NCBI GenBank assembly: GCA_023433275.1
Contig: JAEZDN010000005.1
Location: 1 to 27,900, forward strand
Reading direction: 5' to 3'
DNA from: Verrucomicrobiota bacterium
Lineage (GTDB): Bacteria > Verrucomicrobiota > Verrucomicrobiia > Opitutales > Opitutaceae
DNA length: 27,900 nt
This document shows positions 14,861-22,221 of this stretch, piece by piece (within the stretch, counting starts at the first letter, position 1; each line of letters starts with the position of its first letter). The notes below the pieces were generated by a model. It was not told the origin of the DNA, made no database searches, and was given only the letters and a program-made list of their open reading frames with translations. Position numbers and translations under genes: made by a program.

Positions 14861-15372
14861 CGCTCGATGACAAAGACCAGCGAGTTGGTGGAGCCGAGCT
14901 GGATGAGGCCGGTTTCGAGCACGCCGTCATCCATCTGTTTGTCGATCATCAGGAACAACGCCTCATCGTCGCTGACGGGCTGGATGCCGGCCATGGTCTG
15001 GACGATGATGGCCGCCTTGGCGGGCACGCCGTCGGCCGGGACGTCGAAGTTCCATTTGTAGACCCCGCCGATGGGCGTCACGGCGGCAAACCGGGACGGG
15101 AGGGCGGAGGCCACCTCCGGCGGAGCGACCTGCGGCTCACCATCGGCGGGCCAGCGGGCGTTCTGCAGGTTGTAGGTGATCAGGGCGGTGGAAAACTGGC
15201 GCAGGTCGTTTTCCAAGGCGGTGGCCTTGGACCGCATGGTGATATGCCGGTAGGTGGGCAGGCCGGCGGCGGCGAGCATCCCGATGATGACGACCACAAC
15301 CATGATCTCCACCAACGTGAAGGCACGCGACCGGCGGCCAACAGCGGAGCAACTGGATGGGGTGAGGGGCAC
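14857..15372 (-). CDS. Prepilin-like protein (type IV pilin / type II secretion pseudopilin type)
   Basis: 171 residues with a short basic leader and the prepilin processing site RRSRA|FTLVEIMVVVVIIGMLAA (cleavage expected after Ala 17, with Glu at +5). The rest of the hydrophobic helix continues to PTYRH. The leader ends in Ala instead of the more usual Gly, a known tolerated variant. The C-terminal domain (about 40-171) matches no pilin that I recognise; it includes PIGGVYKWNFDV, which resembles the GspG/GspH-type strand region. The start at 15372 places the leader at normal length. It overlaps the next gene by 4 bp. Which assembly machine it serves is not evident; none is encoded here. Confidence 0.88.
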   Translation of the reverse strand: MPLTPSSCSAVGRRSRAFTLVEIMVVVVIIGMLAAAGLPTYRHITMRSKATALENDLRQFSTALITYNLQNARWPADGEPQVAPPEVASALPSRFAAVTPIGGVYKWNFDVPADGVPAKAAIIVQTMAGIQPVSDDEALFLMIDKQMDDGVLETGLIQLGSTNSLVFVIER

Positions 15373-15664
15373 GGGTAGTGGGTGCGGATCTGACAGGATA
15401 ATCTCCGCCGCCGCAAGACTTCTGCGGCAAGGCGGCGCGGAAGGAGGCGCGAGGTCCCCGGGGCCGGGGCACTAGGGAAGAATGTCACTGTTGGTTTACG
15501 GCTGGCGTCCGGGCAGCGGGGCCGAGGTGAGAGAGGGTAAGGAAGAGCGGCACGCCCGGCGGGAGTCATGCGGGCGGGCTTGGGCCGAATAAAACTGGCG
15601 GGCGTGAGGGAGCGAGGCTAGCAACGGCGGTGGAGTGAAAGAAACCAATCCAGCGGCGAGTGGG

Positions 15665-16333
15665 ATGGCATCGGACATGGTGTTTGTACGCAGCGCGCGC
15701 GCGCGTTCGTACCGGCTCACGTTGCGGCGGGATGGTGTGGCTGCCGTGACGATACCGATCCGGGGTTCGGAGCGGGAGGCGGTGGCCTTTGCCGAGCGTC
15801 ATCGGGACTGGCTGGCGCGAGCGCGAGCGCGGCAATCGCGTCGACCGCGGATGTCCGCCTGCTGGCAGGTGGGAACCGCGGTGCTCTGGCGGGGGGAAAT
15901 GTGCGACATCCGGGAAGCGCGCGGGGGTGAACGACCGCAAGTCTGTCTGGCGGCGGATGTGTTCGGGGTGTCCACGTTGACGGGCGATTTGCGGGCGGCG
16001 TTGGAGGCGCAGTTTGTGCGGCGGGCGAAGATCGAGTTGCCGGCGCGGACGTGGGAGCTCGCGGCGGAGACGGGCGCGAACGTGAAGCATGTCACCGTGA
16101 GAAACCAGCGGTCGCGCTGGGGATCGTGTTCGGCGGGTGGGACGATTTCGCTGAACTGGCGGTTGGTGCAGGCGCCGGACTTCGTGCGCGACTACATCAT
16201 CTACCACGAGCTGGCGCACCTGCGGGAGATGAATCACTCGGATCGCTTTTGGGCGCAGGTCGAGGCGTATTGCCCTGCGTGGCGCGACGCGGAGCGCTGG
16301 CTCAAGCGCAACGGGTCGCTGGTGGGGCTGTGA
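15665..16333 (+). CDS. YgjP-type (M48/DUF45) metallopeptidase
   Basis: 222 residues with the zinc motif HELAH (in IIYHELAHLREMNHSDRFW) and upstream VRNQRSRWGSCSAGGTISLNWRL, the signature of the YgjP/WLM-like family (PF01863). The N-terminal half forms the beta-rich domain of this family (RSYRLTLRRDGVAAVTIP). A GTG at 15635 and an ATG at 15677 in the same frame are alternative starts. ATG 15665 is chosen because a GAG stands 4 nt before it, though no start is strongly supported. The catalytic glutamate is present, so activity is likely; relatives have few known substrates. There is no signal peptide, so it is probably cytoplasmic. Confidence 0.88.
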   Translation: MASDMVFVRSARARSYRLTLRRDGVAAVTIPIRGSEREAVAFAERHRDWLARARARQSRRPRMSACWQVGTAVLWRGEMCDIREARGGERPQVCLAADVFGVSTLTGDLRAALEAQFVRRAKIELPARTWELAAETGANVKHVTVRNQRSRWGSCSAGGTISLNWRLVQAPDFVRDYIIYHELAHLREMNHSDRFWAQVEAYCPAWRDAERWLKRNGSLVGL

Positions 16334-16394
16334 GGGAGGGGTTCCTGAATCCCGGTCGGTGGGAACCTGCCGATGGGTAGGGGCCGAGTTGGGA

Positions 16395-16720
16395 GTGTCT
16401 TCAAAATCCAATCAAGCGGATGCCCGAGACGCACCGATTCGGTTTTGACCACGAATGCTTCGCCTACCGGCTGCGCTTTGAAAGTGAGCTCCGCCTAACC
16501 GGCTCCGCACAAGCGGTTGCTCCCGCGTCTCAGCCGGAACTATGCAGATGGAGCCGGACTGCCCCTGCGCGCAGTCGAACTATTCCGATGTAGGGGCGTG
16601 GCTCGTCCACGCCCTTGTTTCCCGCAGCAAAAAATGGGCGCGGTCAAGCCGCGCCCCTACATCATCTGCATGATTCCGGCTCAGGATGACGGGAATAGTA
16701 GAGGTCGATTCTGAAGACAC
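16395..16720. repeat. MITE-like 326-bp block with inverted termini and nested palindromes
   Basis: The left end GTGTCTTCAAAATC (16395-16408) and the right end GATTCTGAAGACAC (16707-16720) pair at 13 of 14 positions. The interior holds the two-hairpin element at 16587-16663, itself flanked by another inverted pair (ATGCAGATGGAGCCGGA at about 16540; CATCTGCA...TCCGGCTC at about 16664). There is no ORF. A relative of the end sequence (TTGAAGACACTCCC) occurs alone at 21090-21103. Confidence 0.6.
16587..16663. repeat. Two-hairpin palindromic element (REP/BIME-like), copy 3
   Basis: GATGTAGGGGCG (16587-16598) pairs exactly with CGCCCCTACATC (16652-16663). Inside are GGGCGTGG/CCACGCCC and GGGCGCGG/CCGCGCCC. 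It is almost identical to copy 1 at 1664-1736. Confidence 0.85.
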
Positions 16721-16777
16721 CGCCTTGCTGCTTCCTTCGATCGGAGGCGGGCCTAGGTCCGCTCCTACAAGAAGAGG

Positions 16778-17302
16778 TTATCTGATCTCCACCAGTTCGA
16801 CCTCGAAGCGGAGCATGGCGCGGGGCGGGATCTGGCCCTTGCCTTTCTCGCCGTAGGCGAGCCACCAGGGGATGAGGAGCGTGCGCTTCTCGCCCGGTTT
16901 CATGGTGAGGAAGGCTTCGTCCCAGCCCTTGATCACGGCGCCGGTGCCGACGCGGAAGACGAAGGGTTCGCCGCGGTCGCGGGAGCTGTCGAATTTCGTG
17001 CCGTCGAGCAGGAAGCCCTCGTAGTGCGCGGCGACCTGCGTGCCCAGGGAGGGAGGCGAACCCTCGCCCGGCGCGTGCACGAGGTAACGCAGGCCGGAGG
17101 GGTTGACGTGGGCCGTGCCGTATTTTTCGCGCAGGACGGCGGCGTCGGCCTCGGTGAGCTGCGGGTTTTCCATCATTTGCCGCGTGTACTTGTTGGCAGG
17201 ACGGTCGGTGTCGCTGTGCCGCCGGAAGACGCCGGTCCGGGCCTGCCAGGCGACGAAAATGAGAAAGAGACCGAAGATGATCAGGATGCCGTAGGAGCGC
17301 AT
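16778..17302 (-). CDS. Membrane-anchored FKBP-type peptidyl-prolyl isomerase
   Basis: A 174-residue protein with an N-terminal membrane anchor (about 4-20, YGILIIFGLFLIFVAWQA), a short linker, and a C-terminal FKBP domain (about 70-174). The family core is present: YEGFLLDGTKFDSS (Y94, F104, D105), GAVIKGWDEAFLTMKPGEKR (V123, I124, W127), and PWWLAYGEKGKGQIPP (Y150). It should speed prolyl isomerisation of envelope proteins outside the cytoplasmic membrane. The frame is open upstream to 17467, but that part is repeat DNA; ATG 17302 begins the anchor. A diverged inverted repeat (17323-17386) separates it from the cyclophilin gene upstream on the same strand. Confidence 0.92.
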   Translation of the reverse strand: MRSYGILIIFGLFLIFVAWQARTGVFRRHSDTDRPANKYTRQMMENPQLTEADAAVLREKYGTAHVNPSGLRYLVHAPGEGSPPSLGTQVAAHYEGFLLDGTKFDSSRDRGEPFVFRVGTGAVIKGWDEAFLTMKPGEKRTLLIPWWLAYGEKGKGQIPPRAMLRFEVELVEIR

Positions 17303-17322
17303 TGTATTCAGTTTATCTTGGT

Positions 17323-17386
17323 GGAGGAGCCGGCTTGCAGGCGATGCGGAACGAGCGGGTGAATTCGCCGGCGAGCAGGCTCCTAC
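17323..17386. repeat. Diverged inverted repeat of the GTAGGAGC family
   Basis: The arms 17323-17344 (GGAGGAGCCGGCTTGCAGGC, then GA) and 17365-17386 pair over 22 positions with about 4 mismatches. It is related to the perfect copy at 6933-7011. It lies between the cyclophilin stop and the FKBP start. Confidence 0.7.
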
Positions 17387-17396
17387 AAGAGGGACA

Positions 17397-18614
17397 TTAG
17401 GGTTGGGCGAGAAGTGCCAGGGTGGCGGTGGTGAGGGTTGGACGCGGCTGCGAAGGGTGGGAGGCACCCGGCCATGAGGAGGCGGCGGACCGGGGCGAGG
17501 GCGCCCTGGCTCCAGGAGATTCCAGTTTGATGAGGAGGGCGTCGAGGAGGGCGTCGGTCTGGAGCTTGATGCGCTGGCCGGGCGTGGGTGGGCGGTCGGC
17601 GGGGGCGGACTTGAGCTGGGCCTCGAACATCTCGTCGCCTTTCTTGATCGCGGCGGAGATCAGGGCGTCCTTCACGTCGTGGAGGCTGCCGCCGTCGCCG
17701 AGATCGCCGTCCTTGGCCGCGCGGCCCAGAACGCGTGGGACAACCTCGTCGCCGATCCACACGCGCCAGTCGTCCTCGCCGAGGTAGGCGACGAGCACAC
17801 CGGTTTGCGCGACCCCGAGCTTCGTGGCGAGCGTGCGCATGTAGAGACCGGGGACGGCGTCCTCGTCGGGCGGCGGCGCCGCGCCGAAGAGGCGGGCGAC
17901 GACGCGAAGGCCGGTGGCGCGCTCGTAGTTGGCGAGTTTGAAATTGAAGGCCTTGGCGCGCGGCGGCGTGGTCGGGAGAATTTCGTCGGGATCGTCGAAG
18001 TGGGCGATCGGGTGTTTCTTCGCGGCGGCGGCGAGGGCTTTGAAGGTGGCCTCGTCGGCCTTGAAAGCTTGGGCGGCGGCGCCGACGCGGAGGATTTTCA
18101 CGGCGAAGGCGTCGTCGACCTGGATCTTGGGCAGAACCTCGAGGCCGTGGACGACGCGGCCGAAGACGCTGTGCAGGTAGTTCAGGCGGGTGCAGTCGGC
18201 GAGCGTGAGGAAGAACTCGCCGCCGTTGGTGTCGGGGCCGGCGTTGGCCATGGAGAGGATGCCGGCTTCGGCGTGCCGGAGGCCGGGGACGAATTCGTCG
18301 GGGAAATCGTAGCCGGGGTCGCCTTGTTCCGGCGCCTTGGGATTGCCGCTCTGGATGACGAAGCCCGGGACCACGCGGTACCATTTCAAGCCGGTGTAAT
18401 AGGGCTGGCCGTCGCGGGCGGCGATCGTGCCCTCGGTGAGGCCGACGAAGTTGGCGACGGTCATGGGCGCCTGCTTGAAATGCAGCTCCGTCACGAACGC
18501 GCCGTGGGGCGTGGTGAATTCGGCGTAGAGGCCGTCGGGCAGGTCCACGCTGGCCCGGAGCAGGATCGTGGACGCGAGCGCGCCGAGAACGGCGGCAATT
18601 TTCGGGAAACGCAT
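17397..18614 (-). CDS. Secreted cyclophilin-type peptidyl-prolyl isomerase with repeat-derived C-terminus
   Basis: 405 residues. The signal peptide is RFPKIAAVLGALASTILLRAS. The cyclophilin domain (about 25-160) has WYRVVPGFVIQSGNP (active-site Arg in YRVVPGF), GILSMANAGPDTNGGEFFLT, and LHSVFGRVVHGLEVL, whose histidine matches the active-site His. It is predicted to be extracytoplasmic. A C-terminal domain (about 165-360) follows that I do not recognise. The last ~40 residues (LESPGARAPSPRSAASSWPG... to QP) are encoded by the palindromic repeat at 17490-17509 and a partial GGCACCCGGCC repeat, so the natural stop was probably lost to an insertion. The frame is open further upstream, but ATG 18614 starts the signal peptide. 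Confidence 0.9.
   Translation of the reverse strand: MRFPKIAAVLGALASTILLRASVDLPDGLYAEFTTPHGAFVTELHFKQAPMTVANFVGLTEGTIAARDGQPYYTGLKWYRVVPGFVIQSGNPKAPEQGDPGYDFPDEFVPGLRHAEAGILSMANAGPDTNGGEFFLTLADCTRLNYLHSVFGRVVHGLEVLPKIQVDDAFAVKILRVGAAAQAFKADEATFKALAAAAKKHPIAHFDDPDEILPTTPPRAKAFNFKLANYERATGLRVVARLFGAAPPPDEDAVPGLYMRTLATKLGVAQTGVLVAYLGEDDWRVWIGDEVVPRVLGRAAKDGDLGDGGSLHDVKDALISAAIKKGDEMFEAQLKSAPADRPPTPGQRIKLQTDALLDALLIKLESPGARAPSPRSAASSWPGASHPSQPRPTLTTATLALLAQP
17490..17515. repeat. NGGG-loop palindrome at the 3' end of the cyclophilin gene
   Basis: CCGGGGCG (17490-17497), loop AGGG, CGCCCTGG (17502-17509), tail CTCCAG. One stem pair is mismatched. On the minus strand it is read as GARAPSPR, a different frame from the GALAPV reading in the DUF5107 gene. 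Confidence 0.8.
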
Positions 18615-18741
18615 GGCAACCACGATAGTCGCGGGCGGGTGGCGTGCCAGTTCGGATTCGGGCGCGTTGGCGCGGCCCGAATTCACCTGTGGCAACTTTC
18701 AGCTTTCAAGTTTCGGTCCGCAGGTTTCTCCTCCCCTTTCC

Positions 18742-19065
18742 ATGTCCCTTCCCACCGAATTCTCCGCCGTCACCGTCCACACCAAGGCCAACGTCTATTT
18801 CGACGGCAAGGTCGTCAGCCACACTGTGCTCATGCCGGACGGTGCGAAGAAGACCCTCGGCCTCATCTATCCCGGCAGCTATCATTTCGGCACGGGCGCG
18901 CCCGAGCGCATGGAGATCGTTGCCGGCGCCTGCCGCGTTACCCTCGATGGCTCGACCGACGCGAAGGACTACCCCGCCGGCACGTACTTCGATGTCCCCG
19001 GCAAGAGCGGCTTTACCATCGAGGTATCGTCCGGCATCTGCGAATACATCTGCTCCTTTCTCTGA
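18742..19065 (+). CDS. ppnP: Pyrimidine/purine nucleoside phosphorylase (PpnP type, DUF1255)
   Basis: A 107-residue single-domain cupin-fold protein matching PpnP. E. coli PpnP (94 residues) splits many nucleosides with phosphate to base and ribose-1-phosphate. Typical stretches are VTVHTKANVYFDGKVVSHTVLM, KKTLGLIYPGSYHFGTGAPERMEIVAG, YPAGTYFDVPGKSGFTIEV and the terminal YICSFL. The frame is open from 18568, but ATG 18742 gives MSLPTEFSAVTVHTKAN, the family N-terminus. It is divergent from the cyclophilin gene by 127 bp. It acts alone, in the cytoplasm, in nucleoside salvage. Confidence 0.93.
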   Translation: MSLPTEFSAVTVHTKANVYFDGKVVSHTVLMPDGAKKTLGLIYPGSYHFGTGAPERMEIVAGACRVTLDGSTDAKDYPAGTYFDVPGKSGFTIEVSSGICEYICSFL

Positions 19066-19129
19066 GCAGACGCCGATGGGAGGCGGGATCGCCGAGCCCG
19101 GCGTGAACGCTTTGTCATTAGCGAAGACA

Positions 19130-19151
19130 GGCGGGATCAATGATCCCACCT
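19130..19151 (+). terminator. Possible ppnP terminator (dyad)
   Basis: AGGCGGGATCA, one A, TGATCCCACCT: 11-bp arms with one G-T pair, about 65 bp after the ppnP stop. No T-run follows. It may equally be a relative of the GGATCGAGC palindrome beside it. Confidence 0.4.
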
Positions 19152-19216
19152 GGTCTTGAGTGATGCGGTTCCAAGCGTGCCCGGGTTCTTTTCCGGAGCG
19201 CGGCATGATATCCCAA

Positions 19217-19240
19217 GGATCGAGCAAGCTCGATCCCTAC
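19217..19240. repeat. Palindromic repeat, GGACCGAGC family (GGATCGAGC variant)
   Basis: GGATCGAGC (19217-19225), AA, GCTCGATCC (19228-19236), CTAC. Relative to GGACCGAGC / GCTCGGCCC, the C-to-T change is paired by G-to-A on the other arm, a compensatory pair. Confidence 0.8.
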
Positions 19241-19454
19241 GAGGTGGAGAGGCAGAGGGTCGTTGACGCGCCCCCCGTTGAGCGTGGAAGTTTCCCGCTT
19301 GCGGGATTGTCGTGTCGCGCGGGCGGGAGCGACCGGCGAGGGGGATTTATGACGCCGGTGCGACTCATCGCGAGGTGGGTGCGGGTCGCCGCGCAGGCGA
19401 TGGGGCCGGTCGCAAACGCGCAACATCGGAGCGCGGGATGCGTTATCCCTCGCG

Positions 19455-20135
19455 ATGCCCCATCCCTGCTTTCGGTTCGTCTGGATCACGCTCTTGCTGG
19501 TTTCGTCGTCGTTTGCCGGCTCGCGAGAATCGGCTTTCCAGGCGCGCGCGATGATCGGGACGGAGGTGTGGTCGCGCGTGTTGCGGATCGAAAACGACGG
19601 TGGCGGGCGTGGCAGCCGTTATCCGGCGGAATTTCACGCGCTGGTTGTGGCGTTCGAGGACCGGCTTTGGCTGTACACGGAATTCGACGGCACGCAGTCG
19701 ATCTCGCGCTACGCGGGGCGACTGGAACGGGACCAAGCGGACTTGGGGTCGCTGTTGCGCGAAATCGAGCCGGGGTTGACGCAGTTCGAGGATGTGACGG
19801 AGCGGCCGCCGTCGCGCATCGCGGCCCGTCCGCCACGCTATGCCTGCTTCCCTGCGTCGGTGGCGCACTGGCAGAAGCTGCAGCGTGATGTGAATCCGCC
19901 CACGCGGGCGCGGCTGCTGGCGTTTTACCCCGAAGGGCAGCGCCAGGGACACATGGTGCTGGAATACTGGCGGGACGGGCGGCGCTATGTCTTCGATCCG
20001 GAGCATCCGGGGAAGGTCCGTGAACTCTCGCGGAAGCTCGGGGAGGATCCGCTCAAGGTGGCGCGGGCGATTCACCGGACGGGCGGTCGTGATCGGCCGG
20101 CGCGAGCGATGCAGCTGGAGTTGCGCGACGCGTGA
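19455..20135 (+). CDS. Secreted protein with possible transglutaminase-like triad
   Basis: 226 residues. The signal peptide is RFVWITLLLVSSSFAG (about 7-22). I do not recognise the family with certainty. C131 (YACFPASVAHWQ), H166 (QGHMVLEYW) and D181 (YVFDPEHPG) have the order and spacing of a transglutaminase-like or bacterial cysteine-protease triad (Cys, about 35 residues, His, about 15 residues, Asp). E170 follows four residues after H166 as in HxxxE variants. The first half (about 35-115) is a beta-rich region. A VOC gene begins 49 bp downstream on the same strand, so they may be cotranscribed. This is an inference from motif spacing only. Confidence 0.7.
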   Translation: MPHPCFRFVWITLLLVSSSFAGSRESAFQARAMIGTEVWSRVLRIENDGGGRGSRYPAEFHALVVAFEDRLWLYTEFDGTQSISRYAGRLERDQADLGSLLREIEPGLTQFEDVTERPPSRIAARPPRYACFPASVAHWQKLQRDVNPPTRARLLAFYPEGQRQGHMVLEYWRDGRRYVFDPEHPGKVRELSRKLGEDPLKVARAIHRTGGRDRPARAMQLELRDA

Positions 20136-20184
20136 ATTGTGCATTGGCGCAGCGGCGAAATTGATTCAACTCTGCCCGCGTCTG

Positions 20185-20583
20185 ATGAGCGCTTCACCGG
20201 TTCAACGCATTCGTCAAATTGCGCTGACGACCACGAATGTCGCCGCGCTGACCACGTTCTATCGTGACGTGGTGGGTCTCAAGCATCTCTTCGATGCGGG
20301 GCCGAACCTTTCGTTTTTCGACGTGGGCGGAGTTCGTCTCATGATCACGCTGCCCTCGTCGCCAGAACTCGATCATCCTCCGTCGCTGCTCTATTATTTT
20401 GTCGACGATCTCGAAGCCGCCCATGCCCTCCTGAAGGCGCGGGGGGCCCGCGAAGAGCGCCCTCCGGGATTGACGGCGAAGATGCCGGATCACGAGTTGT
20501 GGACTTCCTTTTTCCGCGATCCTGAGGGGAATCTCTTTTCCCTGATGGCGGAAAAGCGAGGGCCTTCAGCCGGCGGCGGCTAG
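20185..20583 (+). CDS. VOC (glyoxalase/bleomycin-resistance) family protein
   Basis: 132 residues with a single VOC domain: IRQIALTTTNVAALTTFYRDVVGLKHLF starts the first beta-alpha unit and WTSFFRDPEGNLFSLM ends the last. In many active relatives a glutamate follows DPxGN-xx at the metal site; here the stretch is DPEGNLFSL, and the equivalent position is Ser. The expected His at the first strand is Gln. Metal binding may therefore be altered. The start at ATG 20185 gives the normal N-terminus; the open frame before it (from 19987) overlaps the previous gene. The function cannot be named beyond family. Confidence 0.9.
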   Translation: MSASPVQRIRQIALTTTNVAALTTFYRDVVGLKHLFDAGPNLSFFDVGGVRLMITLPSSPELDHPPSLLYYFVDDLEAAHALLKARGAREERPPGLTAKMPDHELWTSFFRDPEGNLFSLMAEKRGPSAGGG

Positions 20584-21140
20584 GGCGCGCTAGAAGGTGT
20601 CGTCCTTTTCCTTCGAACCTTCGCGTGGCTGCTGATGAACCGGAGAGGGTTTAACCGGTGAGCCGTCTGCCGTCTCATTATGGAAACCTATCAAGTTCCC
20701 GCGATCGTCGTCCTGAGTTGCGCGAGGGATCCAAGGGGAAGGATTGACGTGCGCCGCCGCTTGGATCCTTCGCTTCACTCAGGATGACGGTGGGAGAGAT
20801 TTGCGTATTTCCAATATGGAGGCGGCTCACCCGGCTCAAGACTCGTTCAGTTCATCAGCAGCCGCGCGCAGGATCAAAAGGAAAGGACGGACGTGCGCCT
20901 CTTGGATCTTCGCATCACACAGGATGACGATAGCGGTGGCTTAAGGTACTTGCTAGGCGGGGACGGTTTAGACGCCCAAGAATTGTCCAGTTCATCGGCG
21001 GCCAAGCGAAGAATCCATGGGGATGAACCCGGCGGCCACTATCCTGGATTCTTCGCACTGCTCAGAATGACAAACCAAGAAAACGAATCTTGAAGACACT
21101 CCCAGGCTCGCTGCCCACATGAACCATCTACTTCCGTCAG
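20584..21140. repeat. 557-bp gene-free block of GGATCCTTC...CAGGATGAC repeats
   Basis: At least four degenerate copies of this repeat family are arrayed here, near 20600-20640, 20706-20789, 20868-20935 and 21030-21075. Copies carry the AAAGGACGGACGTGCGCC middle also seen at 2071 and 1810. The pair 20706-20734 / 20761-20789 is inverted over 29 positions with about 5 mismatches. The right margin ends in TTGAAGACACTCCC (21090-21103), related to the termini at 16395 and 16707. No gene is seen. Confidence 0.8.
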
Positions 21141-22007
21141 CTACTTTTCCGTGTAGAGGCGGAATAGCGCCTGGGTGCCGGCATCTTCCCAACCGCGGGT
21201 GGCGACCTGGTCGTAGAGTTTCTTCGCCTGCTTGGTGCCGGGGAGATCGAGCTTCATGGCGTCGGCGGCGTCGAGGGCGAGGCGCAGGTCCTTGAGGAAA
21301 TGCTTCACGTAGAAGCCGGGGGCGAAGTCGCCCTTGAGCGCGCGGGGGGCGAGCACGTTCATGGCGGTGCTGCCGGCGGCGCCGGTGCCGATGCTCTCAA
21401 GCACGCGGGCGGGATCGAGGCCGGCGGCCCGGCCGAACGCCAGGGCCTCGCACCACGACATCATCACGGAGGCGATGCTGATCTGGTTGCAGAGCTTGCA
21501 GAGCTGGCCGGTGCCGGCGCCGCCGTGGCGGACGATGATCTTGCCCATCAATTCGAGCAAGGGACGCGTCCGGGTGAACGCGGCCTCGTTGCCACCGACC
21601 ATGATCGAAAGTCGCGCCTCGCGGGCGCCGACGTCGCCGCCGGTCACGGGGGCATCGAGGGCGGAAAGCCCGCGGGCGGAAGCTGCCGCGGCGATGCGTT
21701 GCGCGAGTTCGGGGCTGGAGGTGGTCATGTCCACGAGCACCGCGCCGGCTTTCGCGCGAGCGATGACGCCTTGCGCGCCGAAGTAGGTTTCCTCCACGTC
21801 CTGCGGAAAACCCACGATGGTGAAGACGAACTCGGCGGCCGCGGCGGCCGCGCCGGCGGTGTCGTGCCAGTGGGCGCCGGCGTCGAGGAGCGGTTGGGCC
21901 TTGGCTTGGGTGCGATTGAAAACGTGCAGGGTGTGGCCGGCCTTGAGGAGGTGTCCCGCCATGCTGCGGCCCATCACGCCGGTGCCGATGAATGCGATCG
22001 TCGCCAT
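21141..22007 (-). CDS. NAD(P)-dependent 3-hydroxyacid dehydrogenase / tartronate-semialdehyde reductase type
   Basis: A 288-residue beta-hydroxyacid dehydrogenase of the 3-hydroxyisobutyrate / 2-hydroxy-3-oxopropionate reductase superfamily. The Rossmann dinucleotide motif is IGTGVMGRSMAGHL (7-20), the substrate signature is LDAPVTGGDVGARE (117-130), and the catalytic Lys is K171 in GTGQLCKLCNQ with N174. VFNRT at 29-33 ends the beta-2 region; the Asn-Arg after it favours NADP (inference). The frame is open to 22181; ATG 22007 starts MATIAFIGTG. Length fits the family (about 290-300). Substrate is not fixed; glyoxylate or hexuronate breakdown fits the carbohydrate context. Confidence 0.93.
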   Translation of the reverse strand: MATIAFIGTGVMGRSMAGHLLKAGHTLHVFNRTQAKAQPLLDAGAHWHDTAGAAAAAAEFVFTIVGFPQDVEETYFGAQGVIARAKAGAVLVDMTTSSPELAQRIAAAASARGLSALDAPVTGGDVGAREARLSIMVGGNEAAFTRTRPLLELMGKIIVRHGGAGTGQLCKLCNQISIASVMMSWCEALAFGRAAGLDPARVLESIGTGAAGSTAMNVLAPRALKGDFAPGFYVKHFLKDLRLALDAADAMKLDLPGTKQAKKLYDQVATRGWEDAGTQALFRLYTEK

Positions 22008-22140
22008 GAAGGGACGGCAGCAAGTTTGGCTGCGGGAGGCGACGTCAAATCCCGGAGCGAGGCGGGTGTCGCAATGGTGGCGTAGCCGGCTGCGGACCGG
22101 CGGGATTGGCGGCGAGGGAAACTGTCGTTTTTGGGGCCCA

Positions 22141-22160
22141 CCGGGGCGAGGGCGCCCCGA
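22141..22160. repeat. NGGG-loop palindrome upstream of the dehydrogenase gene
   Basis: CCGGGGCG (22141-22148), loop AGGG, CGCCCCGA (22153-22160), tail ATCCAG. It lies in the divergent region between the dehydrogenase and AEC genes. One terminal pair is lost. Confidence 0.8.
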
Positions 22161-22221
22161 ATCCAGGGTTTGGCCACGCAACCGGCGGAGTCTGAATTGA
22201 CGCCGTCAAAGGGCCAGGAAT

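Larger units (their letters stand above)
16334..16777. other. 444-bp gene-free region with nested repeats
   Basis: It contains a partial GTAGGGGCCGAG repeat at 16377, an element with 14-bp terminal inverted repeats at 16395-16720 and, at 16749-16772, a palindrome of the GGAGGCGG...CCGCTCCTACA type. No supported gene is seen. Confidence 0.7.
19066..19454. other. 389-bp gene-free region with palindromes
   Basis: After ppnP lie a dyad GGGATCA-A-TGATCCC (19133-19147; extended arms AGGCGGGATCA / TGATCCCACCT), a GGATCGAGC palindrome (19217-19236) and a TCCCGC-TT-GCGGGA dyad (19293-19306). Open frames across the rest have no family features. The DNA just before ATG 19455 has no obvious ribosome site. 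Confidence 0.6.

Noticed and set aside
13814..15061. 415-residue open frame on the plus strand
   Set aside because: It is antisense to the one-TM protein and prepilin genes and starts in repeat DNA; composition is Gly/Asp/Arg-rich without features.
15430..15640. Possible small gene or RNA between the prepilin and YgjP genes
   Set aside because: Only a 6-bp dyad (GCCGCA / TGCGGC near 15410) and GC-rich sequence are visible; no tRNA-like or coding pattern could be supported.
17679..19106. 475-residue open frame on the plus strand
   Set aside because: Antisense to the cyclophilin gene and then out of frame with ppnP, which has clear family features in another frame.
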